NCBI RefSeq assembly: GCF_009674725.1
Contig: NZ_WKKH01000021.1
Span: 1-64,000, forward strand
From: Pedobacter petrophilus
Lineage (GTDB): Bacteria > Bacteroidota > Bacteroidia > Sphingobacteriales > Sphingobacteriaceae
Length of the DNA: 64,000 bases
Reading direction: 5' to 3'
Shown: in pieces, positions 43,778-52,848 of the stretch
Layout of the letters: every line of letters starts with the position of its first letter
Position numbering within the stretch: position 1 is the first letter of the stretch
The notes under the pieces: generated by a model
What the model was told of the DNA's origin: nothing
The model's input: the letters and a program-made list of their open reading frames with translations, nothing else
Database searches by the model: none
Position numbers and translations under genes: made by a program

Positions 43778-45065
43778 ATGAAATATCCTCAAATCGATCA
43801 ATCACTTTTCATTTTAAATAGAAAAAACTTCCAAACAGCTAGAAAACAAATCTTTAGCTATATTTAATGCTAATGATGAATTCCCTAGAAGTGGCGATCA
43901 GAACTTCACTTTTAAGCAAAATCCTGATTTATTTTATTTATCAGGAATCGATCAGGAACAGACTATTTTACTCTTATTTCCCGATTGTCCTAATCCTTTG
44001 CATAGAGAAGTCCTGTTTTTAAGACAGACAAACGACTACATTAAGGTTTGGGAAGGATATAAATATACGAAAGAACAGGCAAAATCCGCATCTGGTATTT
44101 CCAGTATATATTGGCTGGAAGATTTTGATAATATTCTGCACAGCATTGTTCATTATGCAGACAATATTTACTTAAATACAAATGAGAACGACCGTTATGC
44201 CCACACCGTTCCTCACCGCGACTTAAGATTTATTGACCACATGCGCTCAAAATATCCACTGCATCAATATAAACGTGCTGCGCCTATCATGCGTGGCTTA
44301 AGGGCTATAAAATCTGAGGTTGAAATTGCACTGACTAGAAAAGCATGTGCAATTACACGTGATGCTTTTATAAGGGTATTGAAATTTACCAAGCCCGGAA
44401 TCAAAGAATATGAAATTGAGGCCGAGATTATCCATGAGTTTATTAGACAGGGAGGAACTGGTCATGCTTATACACCAATTATTGCTTCCGGCCACAACGC
44501 TAACATTCTACATTATAATGATAACAATCAAATTTGTAATGCAGGCGATGTAATCCTTTTTGATTTTGGAGCAGAGTACGCCAATTATAATGCAGACATG
44601 AGTCGGTCTATTCCGGTTAGCGGACGCTTCACATCCAGACAAAAGGAAGTTTATAATGCTGTATTACATGTAATGAAGGAAGCCACAAAATTATTAGTGG
44701 ACGGTACGGTATGGAACACCTACCATGAAGCCGTTGGCGAGATCATGACCGAACAACTGATTAACCTCAAATTAATCTCCACTACCGATGTAAAAAACCA
44801 GAATGTGGCTTATCCGGCGTATAAAAAATATTTTATGCACGGCACCTCTCACCATTTAGGGATAGATGTACATGATTTTGCGGGTAGATACACACCTTTT
44901 GCTGATGGTAATATTTTAACAGTAGAACCTGGCATCTATATCCCCGAAGAAGGCTTAGGCATTCGCCTGGAGAACAATATCCTGATCACTGCTAATGGAA
45001 ATATCGATTTAATGGCAGATATCCCGTTGGAGGCAGCTGAAATTGAAGACATTATGAACAGCTAA
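43778..45065 (+). pseudogene. pepP: Xaa-Pro aminopeptidase with an N-terminal frameshift
   Basis: The intact part (43998-45065, 355 codons) is an M24 peptidase with the five metal ligands: ILFDFGAEYANYNADMSR (two Asp), HGTSHHLGIDVHD (His), TVEPGIY (Glu) and IRLENNI (Glu). Upstream, the frame from ATG 43778 reads MKYPQIDQSLFILNRKNF, then meets a stop 29 codons in. In another frame the family sequence continues SLAIFNANDEFPRSGDQNFT, then YLSGIDQEQTILLLFPD, into the main body. The switch lies near 43822-43836 in A-rich sequence and equals +1 (or -2). With no ATG in the downstream frame until TTG 43998, the enzyme would lack its creatinase-like N-terminal segment. A sequencing error is a real alternative. 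Confidence 0.85.
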
Positions 45066-45186
45066 TTCGATAACAAAAGAAATTTGCAGGTTTTGCGTAG
45101 CTGATTGTGGCCAACACGATGAAGAGCTTTGCATACAGGGTTCAATGACCGTTGAGGAATGTGCACATGCTGTTCATGGAAACTAA
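45058..45186 (+). other. Possible small Cys-rich peptide frame without a standard start codon
   Basis: After a stop at 45055-45057, 42 sense codons run to TAA 45184-45186, with ICRFCVADCGQHDEELC and VEECAHAVHG. Five Cys and three His in regular spacing look like a metal-binding mini-domain rather than random sequence. No ATG, GTG or TTG precedes the first Cys; ATA at 45070 lies where a start would fit. It may be a decayed small gene or chance. I do not recognise a family. Confidence 0.3.
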
Positions 45187-45214
45187 GAGCGCTCTAACAA
45201 GACTAAAAGGCAAA

Positions 45215-45248
45215 AAAAAAGATCCTGACGCGTGTCAGGATCTTTTTT
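45215..45248. terminator. Bidirectional terminator between pepP and htrA
   Basis: Perfect 15-bp stem AAAAAAGATCCTGAC / GTCAGGATCTTTTTT with GCGT loop, with A and T runs, in the gap between convergent genes. Confidence 0.93.
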
Positions 45249-45265
45249 ATATCAATTAATTTTAA

Positions 45266-46816
45266 TTATTGTGCCGGGAAACTAAAGTTGAACGCACCTT
45301 GTCCTGTCACACCTGACATGTAAACCATGCCATTTCTGGTTTGAGGTAATGCTTTTTGAACATCAGCTACACTATTTACGGGCTGACCATTTACCTTAGT
45401 TATGATCAAACCTTTTTCTACTCCAATATTATCAAAAGCTTTTCCGGTAGTAACAGATGTTACTACAACGCCGCTGTTAATTCCAAGTTTAGATTTCTGA
45501 GCTGGTGTTGCCGGCGTAAATGTTGCACCTAGTTTTGAAACTTCCGCAGTTTTCGAAGCAGCATTGTTCGCTGTTAAGCCTACGCTCGCTTCACCTTTTA
45601 ATGTTACCGTAATATCTTTCAAAGATCCGTCTCTTAAAACACCAAGTTTAACTTTATCACCCGGGTTTAACCGGCCAATCCTTTCTTGTAAATCAGGAGA
45701 ATCGTTAATCACCAAACCATCAACTTTCTTAATAATATCGCCTGATTTAATTCCAGCAGCAGCAGCTCCGCCACCAGCAACTACGTCGTTTACGTATAAA
45801 CCGCTTACTTCAGCAGTATTTACGCCTTTAGGTTTCTCATCAGCGCTGAGCGGAATAAAGTTTACACCAATATAACCACGTTTAACAGAACCGTATTTCA
45901 TAAAATCGTCTACAATTTTACGGGCTAGGTTAACCGGGATTGCAAAACCATAACCTTGGTTGTAGCCACTTTGTGAAGCAATTGCCGAGTTAATTCCAAC
46001 CAATTCTCCATTTGCATTTACCAATGCACCACCGCTGTTACCAGGATTAATTGCCGCATCTGTTTGAATAAAAGATTCGATACTGGTGTTTGCCGGGCGC
46101 TCTGGTCTTTTACCGGTACGTTGGTATTCTCTATATTCTTCTTCGGTAATCTCATTTCCTTGCTGCTCGCGACCAATAATGCCGATGCTGCGATTTTTCG
46201 CACTTACAATTCCGGCTGTGACAGTAGTTTGCAAATCAAGCGGGAAACCAACTGCCAATACCCATTCTCCAACCTGTACATTATCTGAGTTACCCATTTT
46301 AACCACGGGCAAATCAGTAGCATTTACTTTAATCAATGCCAAATCTGTATTCGGGTCACGGCCAATAACTTTGGCTTCAACTTTACGACGGTCGGTTAAT
46401 ACCACTTCAACTTTTTCTGCATTTTCCACTACGTGGTTGTTGGTTACAATGTAACCATCCTGACTAATGATAACACCCGAACCTGATGCCGCTCTTGGCT
46501 GGCGTTGCATCTGACGACCACCTCCACCAAAGAAATCTTCCATCATATCAAAAGGGGAAGAACTGCCCTGGCTACCGCCTGATGCTGCATAAGTTGTTTT
46601 AATGTGTACCACTCCCGGCGCAACTGCCGCAGCTGCCTGCGTAAAATCTGTTGCACCTGCCGATGTTACTTTAAGTGGGTTATTTGCGAAATATAAATTC
46701 TGTTTTTCAGAAATTGTATTTCCGGTTTGATTGCGCTCAAAGAGTTTATAACCTCCAATTGCTGCTGCCCCACCTATAAAAGCAGCTAACACCGTAATTC
46801 CTAGTATTTTTTTCAT
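45266..46816 (-). CDS. HtrA/DegP-type serine protease (Do family)
   Basis: From ATG 46816 the product is 516 residues with an N-terminal signal/anchor (MKKILGITVLAAFIGGAAAI). The catalytic triad is visible as His in VTNNHVVENA (~127), Asp in DPNTDLALIKV (~157) and Ser in INPGNSGGALVNANGELVGI (~258). Two PDZ domains follow (about 295-395 and 410-515), with GDIIKKVDGLVINDSPDLQE in the first. It is a periplasmic protein-quality-control protease/chaperone. An upstream ATG (46843) would add nine residues before the signal, so I prefer 46816. It is followed by a terminator and stands alone. Confidence 0.94.
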   Translation of the reverse strand: MKKILGITVLAAFIGGAAAIGGYKLFERNQTGNTISEKQNLYFANNPLKVTSAGATDFTQAAAAVAPGVVHIKTTYAASGGSQGSSSPFDMMEDFFGGGGRQMQRQPRAASGSGVIISQDGYIVTNNHVVENAEKVEVVLTDRRKVEAKVIGRDPNTDLALIKVNATDLPVVKMGNSDNVQVGEWVLAVGFPLDLQTTVTAGIVSAKNRSIGIIGREQQGNEITEEEYREYQRTGKRPERPANTSIESFIQTDAAINPGNSGGALVNANGELVGINSAIASQSGYNQGYGFAIPVNLARKIVDDFMKYGSVKRGYIGVNFIPLSADEKPKGVNTAEVSGLYVNDVVAGGGAAAAGIKSGDIIKKVDGLVINDSPDLQERIGRLNPGDKVKLGVLRDGSLKDITVTLKGEASVGLTANNAASKTAEVSKLGATFTPATPAQKSKLGINSGVVVTSVTTGKAFDNIGVEKGLIITKVNGQPVNSVADVQKALPQTRNGMVYMSGVTGQGAFNFSFPAQ

Positions 46817-47134
46817 GTGTTTGATATTGTTTTTAATCCCCACAATTAATTATAAGTTCTTTTGCCGGCAAATTGTTTGATTCACTTATAACGCTTCATG
46901 ATTTTAATAGTTAAATTGGCAAGAGCATTTATTTACTTTGTTTAAGCAGAATGCTCCAGCAGTTTCTGATCTGCCTAAATTTTCTTTCGTAAGTTTATTC
47001 AAATTTAATACCATATCAACGATATTTGCATAACTAAAGCATCTACATCCGTGTTAAAAAATGTTAAATGCATAATTGCCTAAGTGCTTAATATCTAATG
47101 CGAATTAAAGATTGCATAAAAAAATGAAGATTCA

Positions 47135-47917
47135 ATGAAAACTAAATTCTATAAATACCAGGGCGCAGGAAACGACTTCATCTTAATAGACCACACCCAC
47201 TCCACCTTAGAACATACTGACAACCAGTTTATTGAAGATTTATGCCATAGAAGATTTGGCATTGGTGCCGATGGATTAATGTTTGTAACTAAACATGAAA
47301 ACTACGATTTTGAAATGTACTATTTTAATGCAGACGGTAAATTGGGTAGTATGTGTGGTAACGGAGGCCGATGTATTGTTGCATTTGCTAAACAACTCGG
47401 TATTATAGAAAGAGAGACGAACTTTTTGGCAGTTGATGGCCCGCATTATGCCAGAATTTCAGAAAATGGCGAGTGGGTTGATCTTCAAATGATTGATGTA
47501 AATACCATTACCAAAGATGGAGAAGCATATGTTTTAAACACTGGTTCTCCGCATTATGTAACTATACAGAATAACCTGAAAGATTTTGATGTATTTAGTG
47601 AAGGTAAGAAGATTCGCTACAATCAAATTTATAGCGAGAAGGGTATTAATGTAAACTTTGTAGAAGACCAGGGTGATCATCTTTTTGTACGCACTTATGA
47701 ACGCGGTGTTGAAGATGAAACTTATGCCTGTGGCACTGGTGTAACTGCTGTAGCAATGGCAATAGCCAAACATAAAAACCAAACCGGGCACATTAAAACA
47801 GATATTAAAGTTTTGGGTGGCGATATTAAAATCGAATTTGATTATGATGGGGCAAATTTTACGAACGTATTTTTGTGTGGCCCTGCTAAATTGGTTTTTG
47901 AAGGCGAAGTAAACTGA
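47135..47917 (+). CDS. dapF: Diaminopimelate epimerase
   Basis: The 260-residue cytoplasmic enzyme interconverts LL- and meso-diaminopimelate for peptidoglycan and lysine synthesis. It shows FYKYQGAGNDFILID at the start, GADGLMFVT, the first catalytic Cys in GSMCGNGGRCIVAFA (about residue 75) and the second in YACGTGVTAVAMAIA (about residue 199). Length and both Cys are as expected. It diverges from htrA across about 320 bp and has no downstream gene close by. Confidence 0.95.
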   Translation: MKTKFYKYQGAGNDFILIDHTHSTLEHTDNQFIEDLCHRRFGIGADGLMFVTKHENYDFEMYYFNADGKLGSMCGNGGRCIVAFAKQLGIIERETNFLAVDGPHYARISENGEWVDLQMIDVNTITKDGEAYVLNTGSPHYVTIQNNLKDFDVFSEGKKIRYNQIYSEKGINVNFVEDQGDHLFVRTYERGVEDETYACGTGVTAVAMAIAKHKNQTGHIKTDIKVLGGDIKIEFDYDGANFTNVFLCGPAKLVFEGEVN

Positions 47918-48293
47918 TCGAAATTTGTTCAATTATTGATGCGAATAATTTTCAGATTGCCATCACTATAAAATGTAACAGATCAGGTGCTGCCTGACGG
48001 TTGACATTCCATTATTTTTTAAGTGCATCCAAAAACCTTTATTAAGGTACTGTTAATTCGAAGCTACTTTAAGTATGCAAACATCAAGTGTGTAAATTAT
48101 ACACTATGAATAGATTTTAGCGACCATTTTGACCTACATTTTCCAGGTCAAAATTCTAATATTTGTTATGTTTTAACACAAGTTAACACTCTGTCTCAAG
48201 ATAATTACACATTAAATAAAAGCTTTTAAAGATTTCAAAACACTCATAAATAAGCCGTTAACACTTTTACAACCCGCTTTTAGACTGAAAATA

Positions 48294-48309
48294 AATCAAT
48301 CGATTGATT
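48294..48309. promoter_or_regulatory. Perfect 16-bp palindrome AATCAATCGATTGATT (candidate operator)
   Basis: The sequence equals its reverse complement, 130 bp before the efflux adaptor start and about 40 bp upstream of the -7 box. Palindromes of this size and composition are typical of TetR-family operators controlling RND pumps. No regulator gene lies in this window near the operon, so the regulator would act in trans. Confidence 0.6.
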
Positions 48310-48349
48310 AAATGACAGAATTTGGACAGATTTATTTTTTTTTAGGCGC

Positions 48350-48357
48350 TATTTTTG
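48350..48357 (+). promoter_or_regulatory. Candidate -7 box of the RND efflux operon (TATTTTTG)
   Basis: TATTTTTG matches TAnnTTTG; a TTTG lies upstream at 48321-48324, but with a 25-nt spacer, longer than usual. The predicted leader is about 75 nt. Confidence 0.45.
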
Positions 48358-48438
48358 GGCAAAGATTGCGAACTCAAAATCCAGATTTGATAACGCCTTC
48401 AATCCGGAAAATAATTTTAACACACACAAGAATACTCC

Positions 48439-49605
48439 ATGAGAAAAGTAACAACTCTCTTTATTAGCATGAGCATTGGAATGCTTTTAGCGTCCTGCGG
48501 AAATAACGACGATGCTAAAAAAGCTGCTGCAGCTGCAGCAGCCGGTCCTCAGCCCTACCCGGTTTTTACCGTTAAAGCACAAACTACAGAATTAAACTCA
48601 GACTATCCGGCCACAATGGAAGGAATTCAAAACATTGATATCCGCCCAAAGGTTGATGGATTTATTGATAAGATTCTGGTTGATGAAGGTGCCGTTGTTA
48701 AGAAAGGTCAACTGCTTTTCACCATTATGGCACCTCAATATGAGCAGGAAGTAAGAACGGCCCGCGCAGCCATAAGCAGTGCAGAGGCTGATGTTAATGC
48801 GGCTCAACTTCAGGTAAATAAAACGAAACCACTAGTAGAAAAAGATATCATTAGTAAATACGATTTAGATGCCGCCCAACTTACTTTGCAAAGTAGAAAA
48901 GCCGCTTTAGCACAGGCAAGGGCAACATTAGCAAACGCGAAGGTTAACTTAGGCTATACTTCAATCACAAGTCCGGTAAATGGCGTAGTGGGGAGCATTC
49001 CTTTCAGAAATGGAAGTTTGGTAAGCAGCTCCAGCACCGAGCCATTAACTACCATTGCAAATACTTCAAAGGTTTATGCTTACTTCTCTTTAAATGAGAA
49101 GCAACTTTTAGATTTTTCTAAAACTTATAATGGCAATACTTTAGCAAAACAAATGAAAAACATTCCTGCTGTAAGTTTGGTATTGGCAGACGGAACAGTA
49201 TACGCACAAAACGGAAAAATCGAATCCATTAACAGCCAGATCAACACCACCACAGGGTCTGCAAGCCTAAGAGCAACTTTCCCCAACCCTATTTCTTTAT
49301 TAAAATCTGGCGGAAGTGCATCGGTGAGAATTCCACAAAAAGTTGAAAATGCCATTTTAGTTCCTCAAAAATCTACAATCGATTTACAGGGCAAGAAATT
49401 TGTTTATGTTTTAGGCGATTCAGCGAAGATTGTAAGTACTGAAATTCAGGTAATGGATTTAGCAAAAGATAAATTTTTTGTGGTAACTAAAGGATTAAAG
49501 GCAGGTGATAAAATCGTTTTGGAAGGTTTCCAATCTTTAAAAGACGGTGTTAAAATTAAACCTGAAGAAACAAGTGCCGATTCAGTTTACGCGGAGATCA
49601 AATAA
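48439..49605 (+). CDS. RND efflux periplasmic adaptor (membrane fusion protein)
   Basis: The 388-residue product is a lipoprotein (lipobox LLASCGNN) with an Ala-rich linker. It then follows the adaptor plan: a beta-barrel/lipoyl half (DIRPKVDGFIDKILVDEGAV and KKGQLLFTI), an alpha hairpin (~95-160) of Ala/Gln-rich helices, the second lipoyl half (YTSITSPVNGVVGSIPFRNG) and a membrane-proximal domain near residues 290-370. It bridges the inner-membrane pump and the outer-membrane channel. It is the first gene of a three-gene operon with the pump and channel and fits the HAE-1 adaptor group. Confidence 0.93.
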   Translation: MRKVTTLFISMSIGMLLASCGNNDDAKKAAAAAAAGPQPYPVFTVKAQTTELNSDYPATMEGIQNIDIRPKVDGFIDKILVDEGAVVKKGQLLFTIMAPQYEQEVRTARAAISSAEADVNAAQLQVNKTKPLVEKDIISKYDLDAAQLTLQSRKAALAQARATLANAKVNLGYTSITSPVNGVVGSIPFRNGSLVSSSSTEPLTTIANTSKVYAYFSLNEKQLLDFSKTYNGNTLAKQMKNIPAVSLVLADGTVYAQNGKIESINSQINTTTGSASLRATFPNPISLLKSGGSASVRIPQKVENAILVPQKSTIDLQGKKFVYVLGDSAKIVSTEIQVMDLAKDKFFVVTKGLKAGDKIVLEGFQSLKDGVKIKPEETSADSVYAEIK

Positions 49606-49655
49606 TAATGTAATCAGTGCAATCACACTCATTATCAGTGTAATCAATATTAATT

Positions 49656-52600
49656 ATGTTTAAAAAATTCATAGAAAGACCGGTTTTATCAACGGTAATA
49701 TCCATTATCATCGTTATTCTCGGTGTTTTAGGTTTAGCCACGCTGCCGGTTTCACAATATCCTGAAATTGCACCACCAACGGTGCAGGTTTCAACATCAT
49801 ACCAGGGTGCTAATGCAGATGTGGTATTGAGTAGTGTAATTGTTCCACTAGAAGAACAAATAAACGGTGTAGAAGATATGACTTATATGACTTCTACGGC
49901 GAGTAATGATGGTACTGCTACTATTACCGTAAACTTTAAATTGGGTACCAATCCAGATCTGGCTGCTGTAAATGTTCAAAACAGGGTTTCCAGAGCAACT
50001 AGCTTATTACCCGCAGAGGTTACAAAATCTGGTGTAATTACCTCAAAAAGACAGGCCAGTAACGTATTGATTTTCGGTATATATAGCGATGACCCATCTT
50101 ACGACCAAAAGTTTTTACAAAATTACGCCAACATCAACATCATTCCACAGATTAAACGAATTAATGGTGTAGGTGATGCAAGTGCTTTCGGACAAATGGA
50201 TTATACCATGCGTATTTGGCTTAAGCCGGATGTAATGGCTGTTTATGGTTTGATTCCGAGCGATGTAAATGCTGCATTGGCAGAACAAAACGTAGAGGCC
50301 GCTCCGGGTCAGTTTGGAGAGCAGGGCGATCAGGCATTTCAATACACCCTAAAATATACAGGCCGTTTAAAAGATGAAGCAGCATTTAGCAATATCATCA
50401 TCAAGGCTGATGCAAATGGTCAGATTCTTCGATTAAAAGATGTAGCAAGAATAGAATTAGGCGCACAAAGTTATGCCAGTACGGTTAAATTTAATGGTAA
50501 ACAAGCTTTAGGTATTGCTATTAACCAAACTGCCGGCTCAAATGCACAGGAAGTTATTGAAAACTCCTTAAAAACTTTAGATGAGGCTCAGAAATCTTTT
50601 CCTAAAGGTGTTCATTATACTACACTTGTAAATGTAAATGACTTTTTGGATGCCTCAATCGAAAAAGTAATACACACCTTAATTGAAGCATTTATTCTGG
50701 TATTTCTGGTTGTATTTATTTTCCTGCAAGATTTTCGCTCAACATTAATTCCAGCAATAAGTGTTCCTGTTGCTATTATTGGAACTTTCTTTTTCCTGAG
50801 TTTATTTGGGTTTACGATCAATTTATTAACCTTATTTGCTCTTGTACTCGCTATTGGTATTGTGGTGGATGATGCGATTGTAGTAGTGGAGGCTGTTCAT
50901 GCGAAATTAGATGAAGGCTATACGGATGCAAAAAAAGCAACAATTGATGCCATGGATGAAATTAGTGGTGCAATTATTTCGATTACACTGGTAATGGCCG
51001 CAGTATTTATTCCAGTAAGTTTTATTCAGGGTTCATCAGGTGTATTTTATAAACAGTTTGGTTTAACGCTTGCAATTGCAATTATCTTATCCGCAATTAA
51101 CGCATTAACTTTAAGCCCTGCTTTATGCGCCATATTTTTAAAACCACATAAAGATGATCATGGCAAAAAGAAAAATTTCCTGGAACGTTTTTATGCTGCC
51201 TTTAATACTTCATTTGATGCCGTAACTGGTAAATACAAAAAATCCATTGGCTTCTTATCACATAAAAAATGGATAGTTGGCGCAGGTATTTTGTTTTTTA
51301 CAGGTTTATTGGTTTGGACAATGAATACCACGCCAAAAGGGTTTGTACCGAATGAGGATTTAGGAACAATTTTTTCTGATATTTCGTTACCAGCAGGAAC
51401 ATCGCTCGAGGAAACGGATATTATAATCTCAAAAATTGACAGTATTGCACATACAGTTCCAGAAATTAAAAACTCATTAAGGGTTGTTGGCCGAAGCTTA
51501 ATAAGTGGTTCGGGAAGCTCTTACGGGATGGTTATCGGTAGATTATCTCCCTGGGATGAACGTGGCAGAGATGTAAAAGCAATTATTGGAGAGCTTTTCG
51601 CTAAATCAGCAGGCGTAAAAGGCGCTAAGATTATTTTCTTCGCGCCGCCAACCATTCAGGGTTTTGGTACCAGTGGTGGCTTTGAGTTTCAGTTACAAGA
51701 TAAGACCGGTGGTGATATCAAAAAATTCAACGAAGTAGGTAATACATTCTTAGCCGCACTGAGTAAACGACCAGAAATTCAATATGCCTCCACTTCATTT
51801 AACCCAAACTTCCCTCAATATCAAATTGATGTAAATGTGGCAAAGGTAAAGCAAGCAGGTTTAACGGTTAGTGATGTTTTAGCTACTCTTCAAGGATATT
51901 ACGGTGGCGTTTACGCTTCAAACTTTAACAAGTTTGGAAAACAATTTAGGGTAATTTACCAGGCCGATAATAAATATCGTGCTAACCAGTCGAGCTTAAC
52001 CAGTATTTATGTGCGCAATGCGAGCGGAACAATGGCACCAATTTCTGAATTTATTAATTTAGAAAAAGTGTATGGACCACAAGCCATTTCACGTTTCAAT
52101 TTGTTTACTTCAATTGCCATAACAGGTAACCCAAATGCCGGCTTTAGTTCTGGTGATGCTTTGAAAGCTGTACAAGAAGTAGCCGCACAAACATTACCTG
52201 CAGGATATGGCTACGAATTCTCTGGTTTATCCCGTGAGGAAATAAGCGGTGGAAGCCAAACCATATTTATCTTCTTACTTTGTATCATCTTCGTTTACTT
52301 CTTACTGGCCGCACAATACGAAAGTTATATTTTGCCTTTAGCGGTATTGATTTCTTTACCTGTTGGTTTAGCGGGTGTATTTGTATTCGATAAGATATTC
52401 GGGATTGATAATAATATCTATACGCAGATTACACTCATCATGCTCGTTGGTTTATTGGCCAAGAATGCCATTCTGATTGTGGAATATGCTGTAGACAGGC
52501 GAAGAAAAGGAATGAGTATTGTCAACGCAGCCATTGATGGAGCAACAGCGCGTTTACGTCCGATTTTAATGACCTCTTTTGCATTTATCTTAGGATTATT

Positions 52601-52835
52601 ACCATTGATGCTTTCTTCTGGTGTAGGTGCAGCGGGTAATAAATCCATTGGTACAGGTGCTGTGGGCGGGATGCTTATCGGAACCCTATTCGGTGTGTTT
52701 GTAATCCCTGCCTTATTTATTATTTTCCAAAGTTTACAGGAACGCATGAGCGATAAATCTCCTTTTGAAGAAGGCATAGAAAAGGAACAAACACCTGAAG
52801 AATATGAATTGGCAACCAGTCATAACAAACATTAA
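49656..52835 (+). CDS. RND efflux pump permease (HAE-1/AcrB-like)
   Basis: The 1059-residue inner-membrane pump begins MFKKFIERPVLSTVISIIIV and has two repeats, each of one helix, a large periplasmic loop and five helices. Proton-relay residues are present: the Asp pair in IGIVVDDAIVVVEAVHAKLD (about residue 405) and the helix 10 segment AKNAILIVEYAVDRRRKG (about 935). GQFGEQGDQAFQYTLKYTGR lies in the docking/porter region. It exports drugs, detergents or dyes by proton antiport as a trimer. It follows the adaptor by 50 bp and the channel gene begins 13 bp after. Confidence 0.95.
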   Translation: MFKKFIERPVLSTVISIIIVILGVLGLATLPVSQYPEIAPPTVQVSTSYQGANADVVLSSVIVPLEEQINGVEDMTYMTSTASNDGTATITVNFKLGTNPDLAAVNVQNRVSRATSLLPAEVTKSGVITSKRQASNVLIFGIYSDDPSYDQKFLQNYANINIIPQIKRINGVGDASAFGQMDYTMRIWLKPDVMAVYGLIPSDVNAALAEQNVEAAPGQFGEQGDQAFQYTLKYTGRLKDEAAFSNIIIKADANGQILRLKDVARIELGAQSYASTVKFNGKQALGIAINQTAGSNAQEVIENSLKTLDEAQKSFPKGVHYTTLVNVNDFLDASIEKVIHTLIEAFILVFLVVFIFLQDFRSTLIPAISVPVAIIGTFFFLSLFGFTINLLTLFALVLAIGIVVDDAIVVVEAVHAKLDEGYTDAKKATIDAMDEISGAIISITLVMAAVFIPVSFIQGSSGVFYKQFGLTLAIAIILSAINALTLSPALCAIFLKPHKDDHGKKKNFLERFYAAFNTSFDAVTGKYKKSIGFLSHKKWIVGAGILFFTGLLVWTMNTTPKGFVPNEDLGTIFSDISLPAGTSLEETDIIISKIDSIAHTVPEIKNSLRVVGRSLISGSGSSYGMVIGRLSPWDERGRDVKAIIGELFAKSAGVKGAKIIFFAPPTIQGFGTSGGFEFQLQDKTGGDIKKFNEVGNTFLAALSKRPEIQYASTSFNPNFPQYQIDVNVAKVKQAGLTVSDVLATLQGYYGGVYASNFNKFGKQFRVIYQADNKYRANQSSLTSIYVRNASGTMAPISEFINLEKVYGPQAISRFNLFTSIAITGNPNAGFSSGDALKAVQEVAAQTLPAGYGYEFSGLSREEISGGSQTIFIFLLCIIFVYFLLAAQYESYILPLAVLISLPVGLAGVFVFDKIFGIDNNIYTQITLIMLVGLLAKNAILIVEYAVDRRRKGMSIVNAAIDGATARLRPILMTSFAFILGLLPLMLSSGVGAAGNKSIGTGAVGGMLIGTLFGVFVIPALFIIFQSLQERMSDKSPFEEGIEKEQTPEEYELATSHNKH

Positions 52836-52848
52836 TTTTTAAGAATAT

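Larger units (their letters stand above)
47918..48438. other. 521-bp intergenic region with inverted repeats and the efflux-operon promoter
   Basis: No gene is visible. ATTTTGACCT (48126-48135) and AGGTCAAAAT (48145-48154) form a perfect 10-bp inverted repeat with a 9-nt loop, without a following T-run. A 16-bp palindrome lies at 48294-48309 and a -7 box at 48350-48357. GTGTA...TACAC near 48090 is a further short inverted repeat. Confidence 0.6.

Noticed and set aside
48126..48154. Terminator interpretation of the ATTTTGACCT/AGGTCAAAAT hairpin
   Set aside because: The stem is perfect, but no T-run follows and it is about 200 bp from the dapF stop; left as an unassigned inverted repeat.
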